Shown here: in pieces, positions 15,174 to 27,630 of the stretch | Layout: each line of letters opens with the position of its first letter | Position numbering within the stretch: position 1 is the stretch's first letter | Assembly: GCA_012517205.1 (NCBI GenBank) | Contig: JAAYVL010000153.1 | Location: 1-64,000, forward strand | Direction: 5' to 3' | Length of the DNA stretch: 64,000 nt | DNA from: Verrucomicrobiota bacterium | Lineage (GTDB): Bacteria > Verrucomicrobiota > Verrucomicrobiia > Limisphaerales > UBA8199 | Notes under the pieces: model-generated | Databases searched by the model: none | The model's input: only the letters and a program-made list of their open reading frames with translations | What the model was told of the DNA's origin: nothing | Position numbers and translations under genes: made by a program

Positions 15174-15216
15174 GGCAACCGGGCGCAAAGCCAAGCCTTG
15201 CGCTCCGGTTGTTGCC
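15174..15216. terminator. Hairpin between convergent genes, likely bidirectional terminator
   Basis: GGCAACCGGGCGCAA at 15174-15188 faces TTGCGCTCCGG at 15198-15208 and GTTGCC at 15211-15216, forming a long stem with a small bulge and a short loop. It lies between the EF-hand gene and the convergent tyrA gene. There is no T-run, so strength as an intrinsic terminator is uncertain. Confidence 0.45.
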
Positions 15217-15276
15217 GTCGTTGACTGAAAGGAACGCCCCTCTGAAGCAAGCCCGAGCATACTCTTCCCCGAAGCG

Positions 15277-16461
15277 TCAGAATCGGTGAACAAGCTTTTC
15301 GACCAGGAACGTACTCTCGCGCATCGCCTGCTCGCTGAAAGGGCCAAACCATTCGGCGATCTGGCGAAAGCGGGCGATAAATTCAGTTTTGTCGCCTCGT
15401 TCGACAAGGCTAAGGTTCTTTTGAAGGGATTCGAGATAATCTTTTAGCAGTGCCTGACGCTCCGGTGTGGCGAAGATAATTTCGGCATAAAGTTGAGGAT
15501 CCTGGGCGAAGAGGCGGCCGACCATCGCCAATTCCAAGCGGTAAATCGGGCTGGAAAGTTCCAGGGTGCGCAACACGGGCACCCCTCGCGAGCATAAAAA
15601 TTGACCAAAGGTAAACGTAGCAAAGTGGCGCAAAGCCTGGACGATCCCCATAATCTCATCGTGCTCGGAGGCAGGTGTCTCAACCAATACGTTGCCCCAT
15701 AGAGTCAGTTGATCCAGAAACCATTGGCATTTGCTCAAGGAACGCCCCGGGCTGAAGACAACGATTTGTTTGTCCATGGTGACTGTCGCCGGGCCAAAGA
15801 GGGGGTGTAAGCCGACGACCGGGCCGGCATGTCCTCGGAGCATAGCTTCCAGGGGTTTACGCTTAAGGCTCGTAATATCAGTCAGCACGCAAGCGGGCGG
15901 GAGGTATTTGCCTATCTGCAGCGCAATGGACGGCGTGATTTCTATAGGCACTGCCAGCAGGCACAGATCAATCTCGGTTGTCAACGAGCGTACTTTGGGC
16001 CAATCGTCGCGATCCAGAACGCGGACCTCGTAGTCTGACTGACGAAGCCAGGTCGAGAAAAAGCGTCCCATGTTGCCAAGTCCGCCAACAATGAGAATTT
16101 TGGCGCCCGGCCGAACGCTGCGGCGGCTCAAGGTACTGAGTTGTCCAACGCGGGAATGCCGGAGCATCGTTCGGAATAGATCTTCCACGTAGTCAGGGTC
16201 TAATCCAGCCTGGGTTGCCTGGGCGCGGCGTGTGGAAATCAGGTTTTCTTCGCGTGCCGGGTGAAAAGTGGGCAGATCATGCCGTTTTTTGATGTCGGTA
16301 ACCTGTTGGATTATCCGACCTCGTTGGACCAGCAGGTCCACTAATTGCTGATCTATCCCGTCTATCTGCTCGCGCAAGGAATCCAAAGCAGACTTTGCGC
16401 CCTGCGCGGAACCGGAAGGCGTCGGCCCGGGCAGGCATGGTTTGGAACGCGGCTTAGACAT
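15277..16461 (-). CDS. tyrA: Fused chorismate mutase / prephenate dehydrogenase (T-protein)
   Basis: A 394-residue bifunctional enzyme for tyrosine synthesis: chorismate to prephenate, then oxidative decarboxylation to 4-hydroxyphenylpyruvate with NAD+. An AroQ-type mutase domain occupies about residues 27-105 (LDSLREQIDGIDQQLVDLL). The dehydrogenase follows with the dinucleotide motif ILIVGGLGNMGR and with GLHPLFGP, QALRHFAT and SSPIYRLELAMVGRLFAQDP. The last stretch matches the E. coli T-protein almost residue for residue as I recall it. This fusion is characteristic of gammaproteobacteria, so transfer into this lineage is likely. An N-terminal extension of about 25 residues is extra. Confidence 0.9.
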   Translation of the reverse strand: MSKPRSKPCLPGPTPSGSAQGAKSALDSLREQIDGIDQQLVDLLVQRGRIIQQVTDIKKRHDLPTFHPAREENLISTRRAQATQAGLDPDYVEDLFRTMLRHSRVGQLSTLSRRSVRPGAKILIVGGLGNMGRFFSTWLRQSDYEVRVLDRDDWPKVRSLTTEIDLCLLAVPIEITPSIALQIGKYLPPACVLTDITSLKRKPLEAMLRGHAGPVVGLHPLFGPATVTMDKQIVVFSPGRSLSKCQWFLDQLTLWGNVLVETPASEHDEIMGIVQALRHFATFTFGQFLCSRGVPVLRTLELSSPIYRLELAMVGRLFAQDPQLYAEIIFATPERQALLKDYLESLQKNLSLVERGDKTEFIARFRQIAEWFGPFSEQAMRESTFLVEKLVHRF

Positions 16462-16679
16462 GGCTAGCCTCCAAGTGATGTCCTGGAATAATCATTGCGC
16501 ATAAGGTAGCTAATGTTCGGGCGCTTGGCAAGGTGGACGGTTGGACGCGAAAAAAGGGGAGAACACTTTCGGATTCCTTGCGTTCAGATGCGCCGGATGG
16601 TTAGTGCTTGCGGCTTTCAGACCTCCGTCCCAGTGCGGTTTTTCGTGACGGAAGCGGGCTTTGGTATTAGGCTCGAGGC

Positions 16680-17297
16680 ATGTTGAGTCAACGTTGGCGG
16701 CCGGTATGTTGGGCCGGGGTAACCATCGGCGTAATTTGGCTGTTGGCGCTGGCCGGATACCGCCTTGTTGGAAATACTAAAATGACCGCGGCGAAGGTGA
16801 AAGAGTACGCCGAGTCCGTGGATATTAGCCAACTGAAGGATGATGCGCGGGCGAAGGCAATTCAAGGATTGGCTGACCGGCTGAATGCGCTGTCGCTGGA
16901 AGAGCGGCGCAAGGCGCGGCTGGAGCAGGAGGCATGGAACTGGTTCGACCAGATGACGGAGGCGGAACGCGCGGGTTTTATTGAAGCAACCATGCCGACC
17001 GGTTTCAAACAAATGCTGGTGTCGTTCGAGCAATTACCGGATGACAAACGGCGCAAAGCAGTAGATGACGCCTTGCGGCGGCTCAAAGAGGCGCGCGCCC
17101 GGGCCGGGCTTTCCCTCGGACGCCGCGGGACTAACTCCCCGCCCGTGCTGAGCGACGAGCTCGAGGCCCAGGTGCGAAAGATCGGACTTAAGACCTTTTA
17201 CAGCGAAAGTTCAGCGCAGACCAAGGCCGAACTGGCTCCGGTGCTTGAAGAGTTGCAGCGCGTTATGGAAAGCGGACGGCCATTCCGGGGGAGATGA
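16680..17297 (+). CDS. Membrane-anchored helical protein of unknown function
   Basis: A 205-residue protein with one N-terminal hydrophobic segment (about residues 11-27) followed by a long charged, Lys/Arg/Glu-rich helical region that may be coiled coil. [21 protein letters not shown] is a recognisable motif in Planctomycetes/Verrucomicrobia-type hypothetical proteins, from memory. The ORF stop overlaps the start of the pseudopilin gene, and pseudopilin, ABC ATPase and permease follow without gaps, so it is probably the first gene of that operon. Function not assigned. Confidence 0.65.
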   Translation: MLSQRWRPVCWAGVTIGVIWLLALAGYRLVGNTKMTAAKVKEYAESVDISQLKDDARAKAIQGLADRLNALSLEERRKARLEQEAWNWFDQMTEAERAGFIEATMPTGFKQMLVSFEQLPDDKRRKAVDDALRRLKEARARAGLSLGRRGTNSPPVLSDELEAQVRKIGLKTFYSESSAQTKAELAPVLEELQRVMESGRPFRGR

Positions 17298-17983
17298 GCG
17301 TATTCCGACGAAACCTTTCGCCCATGAATTCGGCTGTTGAGCAACGTACTGGCCCCGGTTCAGCCAGGGGAACCCGATCCAGACAGGAAACAATCCGGGG
17401 CTGGTTTGCGGGTGCCTTCACCCTGATCGAATTGCTGGTCGTGATCGCAATTATCGCCATCCTGGCCGCCCTATTATTGCCGGCTCTTAGCCGGGCAAAG
17501 GAATCGGGACAGGCTACGGTCTGCCTGAGTAACCTGCGCCAAATTGGGCTGGCGTTGCAAATATATGTGAGCGACAACCACAATCGGCTGCCGACCATGC
17601 GGGACCGATCGTTGACCACGCTGACCAACGAATTGCCCAGCCCGGATCTGGTGCTTTCGAACTACGTGGGGAATTTGAATGTATTTAAGTGCCCCTCGGA
17701 CAAATGGCCCGGAGATACGGCAAAACTCTTACCCGGGGCGGGCGCGACCTTCTACGAGCAAACCGGTTCCAGTTTTGCCTGGAACAGCCTGCTCAATGGC
17801 CGGGACGCAGAGCATCTGGTTGCGTTTGGCCTGAAATTTGATCCGCACCAGATGCCGTTGATGTACGACAAGGAGAAATTCCATATCGCCCGTGGGGCTG
17901 CCAAAGCGCAGAACTGGCTCTACGCGGATGGCCATATCAAGAACTTGCTATTGTTCGAAGGCACCATTCGAAAATATCCGTGA
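17294..17983 (+). CDS. Type II secretion pseudopilin-like protein (DUF1559-like)
   Basis: A 229-residue protein with the class III prepilin signature [16 protein letters not shown] after a 40-residue leader, ending in AGA, where a prepilin peptidase would cut before Phe. After the hydrophobic stalk, [18 protein letters not shown] and a C-terminal [11 protein letters not shown] match the DUF1559-type pseudopilins expanded in Planctomycetes and Verrucomicrobiota. These proteins are thought to be displayed in the periplasm. The gene overlaps both neighbours by four bases, linking it with the ABC exporter behind it. Confidence 0.82.
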   Translation: MSVFRRNLSPMNSAVEQRTGPGSARGTRSRQETIRGWFAGAFTLIELLVVIAIIAILAALLLPALSRAKESGQATVCLSNLRQIGLALQIYVSDNHNRLPTMRDRSLTTLTNELPSPDLVLSNYVGNLNVFKCPSDKWPGDTAKLLPGAGATFYEQTGSSFAWNSLLNGRDAEHLVAFGLKFDPHQMPLMYDKEKFHIARGAAKAQNWLYADGHIKNLLLFEGTIRKYP

Positions 17984-18894
17984 GCGAACCGATGATTCAG
18001 CTCAAGCGCCTCAACAAGCAATTTGGCGCGCGCCAGGCGGTGAATAATTTGACGCTCGCCGTGCCGGCCGGCGAAATTTACGGGCTGCTGGGCCACAACG
18101 GCGCAGGCAAGAGCACGGCGATCGGGATGATGCTCGGGCAGGTCTGGCCCACCAGCGGAGAAGTGCTGATTTGCGGTTATGATGTCTCCGCGCATCGCCG
18201 GCAAGCCTTGCAGAAAGTGGGGGCGATTTTCGAAAGCCCGGCTTTTTACGACTATTTGAGCGCCGTGCGAAATCTGGAAATTCTAAGCTCCTACACCGCC
18301 CTGGTATCGCCACGACGCATTCAGGAAGTGATCGAATGGGTGGGGCTTAGCGGGCGGGAACGCTCTCTGGTGAGAACCTACTCACACGGCATGAGAGCCC
18401 GACTGGCCCTGGCCCAGGCGCTATTGCCGCAACCCGAATTGCTCATTCTCGACGAACCCAGCGATGGCCTGGACCCGGAAGGCATTCATGAGATGCGGCA
18501 GACAATCCTGCGGTTGCGCCAGGAACTAGGGCTGACAATTCTGCTTTCCTCTCATTTCCTCCATGAAGTGGAACAACTTTGCACGCGAATTGCCGTCTTA
18601 AACCAGGGCTGGATGGTTTTTGAAGGCGCACTGGCGGCCACCAAAACAAACGAGATCTGGGTGCGGCTTAAAACGAAGGATTTCGGGCTGGCGGTAAAGG
18701 AACTGCTGCAGGCGCGGATGATTACGCGGGATCGCGATGAATGTATGATCGCGTTGAGTCCCGGCGTGGAGACCGACCAGATTGTGCGGCGACTGGTAGA
18801 GCGCGCCATTCCGGTTTATGAAATAGTCCCGGCCGAGCAGACTCTTGAAGATTTCTACCTCTCGCTGATGGAGCGACAACGAAAGGCGCAGTGA
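17980..18894 (+). CDS. ABC transporter ATP-binding protein
   Basis: A 304-residue ATPase subunit. Walker A is GHNGAGKS, the signature is [15 protein letters not shown] instead of LSGGQ (normal for the CcmA/DrrA-type export ATPases), Walker B is [15 protein letters not shown], and the H-loop is [11 protein letters not shown]. It starts at a GTG that overlaps the preceding stop. Its partner permease follows with a four-base overlap. The substrate is not visible. A role in exporting or processing components near the pseudopilin is possible but only inferred. Confidence 0.85.
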   Translation: MSEPMIQLKRLNKQFGARQAVNNLTLAVPAGEIYGLLGHNGAGKSTAIGMMLGQVWPTSGEVLICGYDVSAHRRQALQKVGAIFESPAFYDYLSAVRNLEILSSYTALVSPRRIQEVIEWVGLSGRERSLVRTYSHGMRARLALAQALLPQPELLILDEPSDGLDPEGIHEMRQTILRLRQELGLTILLSSHFLHEVEQLCTRIAVLNQGWMVFEGALAATKTNEIWVRLKTKDFGLAVKELLQARMITRDRDECMIALSPGVETDQIVRRLVERAIPVYEIVPAEQTLEDFYLSLMERQRKAQ

Positions 18895-19733
18895 ACATGT
18901 TTGACCTTCATTTGCGCAACGAACTCTGGAAGCTCTTTGGAAAGAAGCGCACGTATATTGGGTTTGGCGCTTTTCTACTGGCGCAAAACGCCATGCTGTT
19001 GGCGTTCAAATTTACCCGCTGGCAATCTGAAATGGAGCGGTTGCTGGAAGGCAACGGCTACCTGGCCCTGGAATACGTATCGGCGTTGACGGTAGCTTTG
19101 ATCATGCTGATTCCACAAATTGCGCTGCTGATGCCTCTCTACACGGCCCTGGTCGGAGGCGATCTGGTAGCCAAGGAGGTGGAAGATGGGACGTTGCGCA
19201 TGATCCTGTCGCGCCCTATTTCCCGGTTTCGGCTATTACTGGTGAAATGGCTGGCAGGGGGTATTTTTTCGGCGGCGCTGGTTGTGATGCTCGGCGTCAC
19301 GGCGCTCGGTTTTGCCCGCCTATGGTTTCCCTGGCAGGGAATGTTCGTGTTCATTCCCGGGCAGATTTTCAACGTATTGTCCCCGGCCGACGGTTTGCGG
19401 TTCTATGCCTTCTCGCATCTATTTATGACCCTTAATGCCTGCACGGTGCTGGGAATCGCCCTGATGTTTTCGAGCTTTAACATCAAGCCCGCTGCCGCCA
19501 CCATCCTGGCCTTATCGCTCTTGTTCGCTAACCTGGTAATGGAAGGCATCCCGTTTTTTGAGCGATATCACCAGTACTTGCTGACCTTTCATTTCCATGC
19601 CTGGCGTCTCGTGTTTTCACAGCCAATGCCCTGGGCGCAAATCGCGCAATCGGTCTGCGTTTTGCTCGCCGTTAACCTCACCACCTTTCTTATAGCCGCG
19701 GCTGCCTTTCAAGCGCGCGACATCAAATCGTAG
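18891..19733 (+). CDS. ABC-2 type permease
   Basis: A 280-residue membrane protein with about six hydrophobic segments and a conserved MSRPISRFRLLLVKW-like loop (ILSRPISRFRLLLVKW) that is standard for ABC-2 export permeases. It begins at a GTG overlapping the ATPase stop; an ATG two codons on is an alternative. With the ATPase at 17980 it makes a complete minimal exporter. No gene-specific motif tells the substrate. Confidence 0.8.
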   Translation: MNMFDLHLRNELWKLFGKKRTYIGFGAFLLAQNAMLLAFKFTRWQSEMERLLEGNGYLALEYVSALTVALIMLIPQIALLMPLYTALVGGDLVAKEVEDGTLRMILSRPISRFRLLLVKWLAGGIFSAALVVMLGVTALGFARLWFPWQGMFVFIPGQIFNVLSPADGLRFYAFSHLFMTLNACTVLGIALMFSSFNIKPAAATILALSLLFANLVMEGIPFFERYHQYLLTFHFHAWRLVFSQPMPWAQIAQSVCVLLAVNLTTFLIAAAAFQARDIKS

Positions 19734-22451
<2,718 letters not shown>

Positions 22452-22504
22452 CCCGTGCCCGCCGCTTTGCGCCACCTCCGGATTCACGCCCTTTAATTTT
22501 CGGC

Positions 22505-25147
22505 ATGCCAGACGATACCCCTCCCAACGATCCGCGTCCCGCTCTTACGCCGGCGTACGCCGCCCATGAGAAGATCAACAAGATCAACGTGGCGGAGGAG
22601 ATCAAAAACTCCTTCCTGGATTATTCGATGTCCGTGATCATCTCGCGGGCGCTGCCAGATGTCCGCGACGGCCTGAAGCCGTCGCAACGCCGCATTCTCT
22701 ATGCGATGCACGACCTGGGCGTGATGCCCAATCGCAAGCATCTCAAATGCGCCAAGATCGTGGGCGAAACGATGGGCAACTATCACCCGCACGGCGACCT
22801 GGCGATTTATCCGACGCTGGTGCACATGGCGCAGCCTTGGGCCATGCGCGAGCGGCTGGTGGAAGGGCAGGGGAACTTCGGCTCCGTGGAGGGCGATCCG
22901 CCGGCGGCGATGCGCTACACCGAAGCGCGGCTGGCGCCGCTGGGAGCGGTGCTGATGGAGGACATGGACAAGGATACGGTGGATTTCGTGCCCAATTACG
23001 ATGAGACGCGCACCGAGCCGACCGTTTTCCCCGCCGCGTTCCCCAATCTGCTGGTCAACGGCGGCACGGGCATCGCCGTGGGCATGGCGACCAATATGCC
23101 GCCGCACAACCTGGGCGAGATCGTGGACGGCATTTGCGCCCAGATTGACAAACCGGACATTACGCTCCGGGAGTTGATGCAGCACGTCAAAGGGCCGGAT
23201 TTCCCGACGGGCTGCATGATTTGCGGGCTGGAAGGCATCAAAAACTATTTCACGGATGGGCGCGGCAGCCTGAAGGTGCGCGGCAAAGTGGGGCTCGAGG
23301 AAATCAAAGGGGGGCGCGAACAGATCATTATCACCGAAATCCCCTTCAACGTGAACCGGGCGGTGCTGGTCGAACGCATAGCCACACTGGTCAACGAGAA
23401 AATCATCACCGACATCACCGGCGTGCGCGACGAGTCGGATGAAAACACGCGGATCGTCATTGAAATCAAGCGCGACGCGGTGCCCAAGGTGGTCATCAAC
23501 AATCTCTACCAGTACACCGCGCTGGAAAGCAGCTTTTCGGTCAACGCGCTGGCGATAGATCATGGCCGGCCCAAAACCCTGGGGCTGAAAGACCTGATTG
23601 GCTGCTACATCGAGCACCGGCGCGAGGTGGTGATTCGGCGCACCCGCTTCGAGTTGCGCCAGGCCGAGGAACGGGCGGAAATCCTGGAAGGCTATCTGAT
23701 CGCGCTGTCCAACCTGGACGAGTTTATCCGCATCATTCGCCATTCCCACACCCGGGAGGAGGCTAAAATCAAGCTGCTGGCTTTTGACTTCACCCGGGCG
23801 CAGGTGGAGACGCTTGGCATCCTGATTCGCAGCGAGGCGCGGCTGCTCAACGGGCGCTACTCGTTCAGCGAAGCGCAGGCCAACGCCATCCTGGAATTGC
23901 GCCTCTACCAGTTGACGGGCCTGGAAATCGACAAGGTCCGGGCCGAGTATCGCGCCTTGATCGCGCGGATCAAGGACCTGCTGGATATCCTCGCGAAGGA
24001 GGAAAGGGTGCTGGGCATCATCAAAACGGAGTTGCAAGCCATCAAGGCGAAGTACGCCACGCCGCGGGTAACGGAACTGGTGCCGGACGAGGGGGAGATT
24101 GCGATTGAAGACCTGATTGCGAACGAGGGCGTCATCATCACCCTCACGCATACGGGGCTGATCAAGCGGACGAACATCAGTTCCTACCGCGCCCAGCGCC
24201 GGGGCGGCAAAGGCGTGATCGGCATGACAACCCGCGAGGGGCCCACGGAGGAGGACGTGGATTTCATCGAGCACCTGTTCACCGCCAGCACCCATGATTA
24301 CCTGATGTTCTTTACGAACACCGGGCGCGTGTACGCCGAACGCGTGCATGAGATTCCCGACATGGGGCGGGCCGCCAAAGGCCGCAGCATCGCCAACCTG
24401 CTGGAACTGAAGGCCGGCGAGACCATCGCCGCGTTGATTCGCATTGAAGCCCGAACCGGCCCAAACAAGGAAGACATCACCTGGCAGCAGCCGGGGTTCC
24501 TGTTTTTCGCCACGCAGCAAGGCACGGTGAAGAAGACCCCGCTCACCGACTTCGCCAACGTGCGCAAAGACGGAATCATCGCCATTCGCATCGAGCCGGG
24601 GGACGCGCTGATTGACGTCAAGCTGACTTCCGGGCAGGACCAGGTGGTCCTGATCACGCGCGATGGCATGAGCATTCGCTTTGCCGAGGAAGACGTGCGG
24701 CCCATGGGGCGCCCGGCGGCGGGCGTGCGCGGCATCAACCTGGAGAAAGCCGATGCCGTCGTGGCCCTCGCGCTGGCGGTTCCTGACGCGACCTTGCTGG
24801 TGGCCGGCGAAAACGGCATCGGCAAGCGAACCCCCTTTGACCTGGCCCGGGAGGATGGAACGACCGAGCCGGTCTATCGCCTCCAGTCGCGGGGCGGCAA
24901 GGGCATCATTACGATGAAAGCCAATGAGAAGACCGGCGCCGTGGTGGGCGCCCTGACCGTTCAGGACGGCGACGAAGTTATGCTGATAACGGCAGGCGGG
25001 CAACTGGTGCGCACCTACGTGAAGGACATTCGGGAGACAGGCCGGAATGCGCAGGGCGTTCGGCTGATTAACCTGGCCGAAGGCGATCAACTGCAGGCTA
25101 TCGCGCCAGTGATCAGCGAGCAGCAGGAGAACGGTGCGGAAGAATAG
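22505..25147 (+). CDS. gyrA: DNA gyrase subunit A
   Basis: An 880-residue subunit that cuts and reseals DNA. The N-terminal half carries [33 protein letters not shown] and the catalytic tyrosine in MRYTEARL. Six-bladed beta-pinwheel repeats form the C-terminal third, and the GyrA-box is QRRGGKG (distinguishing it from ParC). I start at ATG 22505; the track's TTG 22448 overlaps gyrB and adds residues unrelated to the family. A very long antisense ORF in the track is a shadow of this gene. Confidence 0.96.
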   Translation: MPDDTPPNDPRPALTPAYAAHEKINKINVAEEIKNSFLDYSMSVIISRALPDVRDGLKPSQRRILYAMHDLGVMPNRKHLKCAKIVGETMGNYHPHGDLAIYPTLVHMAQPWAMRERLVEGQGNFGSVEGDPPAAMRYTEARLAPLGAVLMEDMDKDTVDFVPNYDETRTEPTVFPAAFPNLLVNGGTGIAVGMATNMPPHNLGEIVDGICAQIDKPDITLRELMQHVKGPDFPTGCMICGLEGIKNYFTDGRGSLKVRGKVGLEEIKGGREQIIITEIPFNVNRAVLVERIATLVNEKIITDITGVRDESDENTRIVIEIKRDAVPKVVINNLYQYTALESSFSVNALAIDHGRPKTLGLKDLIGCYIEHRREVVIRRTRFELRQAEERAEILEGYLIALSNLDEFIRIIRHSHTREEAKIKLLAFDFTRAQVETLGILIRSEARLLNGRYSFSEAQANAILELRLYQLTGLEIDKVRAEYRALIARIKDLLDILAKEERVLGIIKTELQAIKAKYATPRVTELVPDEGEIAIEDLIANEGVIITLTHTGLIKRTNISSYRAQRRGGKGVIGMTTREGPTEEDVDFIEHLFTASTHDYLMFFTNTGRVYAERVHEIPDMGRAAKGRSIANLLELKAGETIAALIRIEARTGPNKEDITWQQPGFLFFATQQGTVKKTPLTDFANVRKDGIIAIRIEPGDALIDVKLTSGQDQVVLITRDGMSIRFAEEDVRPMGRPAAGVRGINLEKADAVVALALAVPDATLLVAGENGIGKRTPFDLAREDGTTEPVYRLQSRGGKGIITMKANEKTGAVVGALTVQDGDEVMLITAGGQLVRTYVKDIRETGRNAQGVRLINLAEGDQLQAIAPVISEQQENGAEE

Positions 25148-25225
25148 CCGGGGGCAGCGCCGCCCGGCGGCAACCGCGGTCGCGGGAAACAGCCGCCGCC
25201 GCGAGGCGGGGCGCGTCGGGAAGAC

Positions 25226-25933
25226 TCAGGGCGACAGGCGCTCGATCCGCCAGGTGTTATCCGGCTGCCGGGTATAGCGAAACCGATCGTGGAGGCGGTT
25301 GGGGCGGCCCTGCCAGAACTCGATCCGCGCGGGCCAAAGCCGGTAGCCCCCCCAGAACGGAGGGCGGGGCACTTCCTTCCCGGCGTAGCGGGCTTCGATC
25401 TGCCGCCACTTCTCCTCCAGGGCTGCCCGATCCGGAATCACGGTGCTTTGCGGCGAGGCCCAGGCCGCCTCCTGGCTGCCCCGTGGCCGCGAATGGAAAT
25501 AGGCATCGGACTCCGCCGGCGGCAGTTGGCTGATTTCGCCCGCGATGCACACTTGCCGCTCCTGGTTCGACCAATAAAACACCAACGCCGCCCGGGGATT
25601 TCCAGCCAACTCCTGCCCTTTGCGGCTTTCGTAATTGGTGAAGAATACAAAGCCGCGCTCATCCACACCCTTGAGCAGCACCACCCGCGCCGACGGATGC
25701 CCATGCGAGTCCACCGTCGCCAGCGTCATCGCCGTCAGGTCGAGCGGCTCAGCGCCGCTGGCCAGGAGCAGTTTCTTGTAGAGCTTGATGCCAAACTTCC
25801 GCAGCCGCCCGCTGGCGCGGACTCCCGCCGCCTGCTCAAACCACTTCTTGAACTGGGCGATGGGATCCGCCTCCAAATCCCGCCGCCGCAGACCGGTCAG
25901 GTTGTATTCACGCCGCAAGTCCGCAATAGCCAT
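25226..25933 (-). CDS. pdxH: Pyridoxamine 5'-phosphate oxidase
   Basis: A 235-residue FMN enzyme that oxidises pyridoxine or pyridoxamine 5'-phosphate to pyridoxal 5'-phosphate. It begins MAIADLRREYNLTGLRRRDL as usual; then come ARVVLLKGVDERGFVFFTNYESRKG (FMN contact), ALVFYWSNQERQVCIAG, YFHSRPRGSQEAAWAS, and WGGYRLWPARIEFWQGRPNRLHDR with the terminal substrate-contact Arg. About 20 residues (VRASGRLRKFGIKLYKKLLL) are inserted after the first helix compared with E. coli PdxH. Convergent with gyrA. Confident on function. Confidence 0.92.
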   Translation of the reverse strand: MAIADLRREYNLTGLRRRDLEADPIAQFKKWFEQAAGVRASGRLRKFGIKLYKKLLLASGAEPLDLTAMTLATVDSHGHPSARVVLLKGVDERGFVFFTNYESRKGQELAGNPRAALVFYWSNQERQVCIAGEISQLPPAESDAYFHSRPRGSQEAAWASPQSTVIPDRAALEEKWRQIEARYAGKEVPRPPFWGGYRLWPARIEFWQGRPNRLHDRFRYTRQPDNTWRIERLSP

Positions 25934-26017
25934 AACCCAAAATCAAAACCCCGCCCGTTATCCCGCCAGGCGGGAGCCGGGGAGTGAGGGCGAATCGCGC
26001 ATACAGGCGTCGCCGGG

Positions 26018-26584
26018 CTACGACTGCGCGGCCGAACTGGCAGGCATCATCCCCGTCTTGCGCGCATAATTGAAGATGCCTCCGGCATCCACCACGGGCC
26101 GCACATCCCCCAGGGACTTAAACGGATAGACCTTGCCCGAATCCTTGCTGGTGACGGTGCCGGCATCCAGATCCACCGTCACGACCTCGCCTGTTTTGAG
26201 GGCGTCGCAGAGCCGTTCGACGGTTTCGCAGGGATACAACTCGCCCGTGGCAACGGCATTGCGGAAGAAAATGCGCGCAAAGCTTTCCGCCAGAACGACC
26301 TTGCAGCCCGCGGAACCCAACGCAATCGGCGCATGTTCCCGCGAGCTGCCGCAGCCAAAATTGCGCCCGGCCACCACGATCGGATATTGGCTGTCGAGCT
26401 GGCCTTCGTCCACATAACGCTTCGGATACGCCGATTCCGGCAATCCCGCGAAGGCGTAAGCCCCCAGCTTTTCGTACTCCTGCGGAATCGTCGGCACGAG
26501 ATTCAAGTATTGCGCCGGGATAATCTGATCCGTGTCTATATTATCCCGCACCACAAAGACTGGTCCGGCAAAAACAGATTGCAT
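26018..26584 (-). CDS. leuD: 3-isopropylmalate dehydratase small subunit
   Basis: A 188-residue swivelling-domain subunit of the leucine-pathway isomerase. It has VRDNIDTDQIIPAQYL near the start, the signature GRNFGCGSSREHAPIAL, and ARIFFRNAVATGEL. I start it at ATG 26584; the track extends it a further 129 codons upstream, across a dispersed repeat, with residues unrelated to LeuD. The large subunit LeuC is not in the window. Catalytic [4Fe-4S] ligands belong to LeuC, so none are expected here. Aconitase-type small subunits are the alternative, but length and signature fit LeuD. Confidence 0.88.
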   Translation of the reverse strand: MQSVFAGPVFVVRDNIDTDQIIPAQYLNLVPTIPQEYEKLGAYAFAGLPESAYPKRYVDEGQLDSQYPIVVAGRNFGCGSSREHAPIALGSAGCKVVLAESFARIFFRNAVATGELYPCETVERLCDALKTGEVVTVDLDAGTVTSKDSGKVYPFKSLGDVRPVVDAGGIFNYARKTGMMPASSAAQS

Positions 26585-26756
26585 GAGCCCAACTTGGACG
26601 ACGGCCAGCCCATTTTCAATCAGATATTGACAGGAATCTACTTTTCGAACGCCTGCCTGGATAACTCGTCCGCCCAAAGGAACGGCTAAAACTGGACGCA
26701 ACCTCGCACCCCAAACCCGAATAAAGCCGAAAGCCAACTCCAACCAAATCCTGCCG

Positions 26757-26974
26757 AACTGTCCAATTATTGGACACTTGCCTGCTTTCGGCCTCAATAG
26801 CCATTTCCAATGCCAGATTTCGCCTAACCTGCATAATTTCACGGACATCCATAGATACCAGCTGGCCGTGTACAAGGGGTGTACAAGGGGAGTACAACGG
26901 ATGCTCAGCAGAGGAACAATGAAAAATCCGTTGTGCATCCGGTGAGCATCCCTTGTACACCCCTTGTACACGGC
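26757..26974 (+). repeat. Dispersed palindromic repeat, copy A
   Basis: Copy A has two parts. The 17-base palindrome TGTCCAATTATTGGACA begins at 26760. Exactly 105 bases later begins a perfect 25-base inverted repeat, starting GCCGTGTACAAGGGG (26865-26889) with its partner at 26950-26974. Nested inside are a second pair (GGATGCTCA and TGAGCATCC) and a third (ACAACGGAT and ATCCGTTGT). Copy B at 54610-54816 keeps all the conserved blocks in the same orientation. It lies upstream of leuD and is not coding. No transposase is nearby. Confidence 0.8.
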
Positions 26975-27141
26975 GCTTTGAGATGGTATCGAGAGGGTGG
27001 GGGCAGGGAAGTGCCGACGAGAGCGTGCCAGGGCAGGGGACGGTATGGCCTTAAAAACTATCGGAAACGACGAAATTTACAGGGACAACGGATTGACATT
27101 GCTTTCCCGGATGGTTTTCGGCATCCTTGCCTGTGAAACCT

Positions 27142-27357
27142 ATGAAGCAGAAGGGTCGAATCGCTGTCGCGCCACTGGCTACTGGCCAGGTTTGGCGGAT
27201 GGCGGATTCACATCTTCATGTTGACCTCGTAGGCAAGCACCTGGTCCATTACAAGCTCATCAAGCGCGACGCCAAGCGCACCCCCATGTCGCTTTCCAAC
27301 AAGAAGACTGTGGAGAAATACCTCAGGACCAACAAAGCCGTTTTGGTGCAGGGATAA
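27142..27357 (+). CDS. Small conserved hypothetical protein
   Basis: A 71-residue protein, MKQKGRIAVAPLATGQVWRM to VEKYLRTNKAVLVQG. The core GQVWRMADSHLHVDLVGKHLVHYK and the basic SLSNKKTVEKYL end resemble short proteins I recall from Verrucomicrobiota with no known role. I take the ATG at 27142, because the track start (27127) lacks the family feel. There is no convincing ribosome-binding site. The stretch 26975-27141 upstream, and 27358-27630 downstream, show no other gene. Confidence 0.5.
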   Translation: MKQKGRIAVAPLATGQVWRMADSHLHVDLVGKHLVHYKLIKRDAKRTPMSLSNKKTVEKYLRTNKAVLVQG

Positions 27358-27630
27358 ACGCATTTGCCCCAAAAACGGGGTGGCCTGGCAGAAAAGAGAC
27401 AGAGCGTGCTGGCGGCGGGCTGCGCACCTCAAAACCGAGTCGTTCCCCCGAGGAGTCCGTGCCTTCGCCCCCCAAAGGCTCACCCCCAATATACGACGCT
27501 CTCTTTAAGCTCCGGTTAAAGACTCCGCCCGCTGGGAACACCATGCCCTGCGGACACAAGCCTGTATTCAGCCGCCCCGGAGATTTTATCCCGGCTTGTC
27601 TTTTCGCCAACTCCGGCTTAACAGGGAAAC

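Noticed and set aside
22493-25090. 865-residue minus-strand ORF opposite gyrA
   Set aside because: Shadow of the GC-rich gyrA frame; gyrA itself is unambiguous and the antisense reading has no family character.
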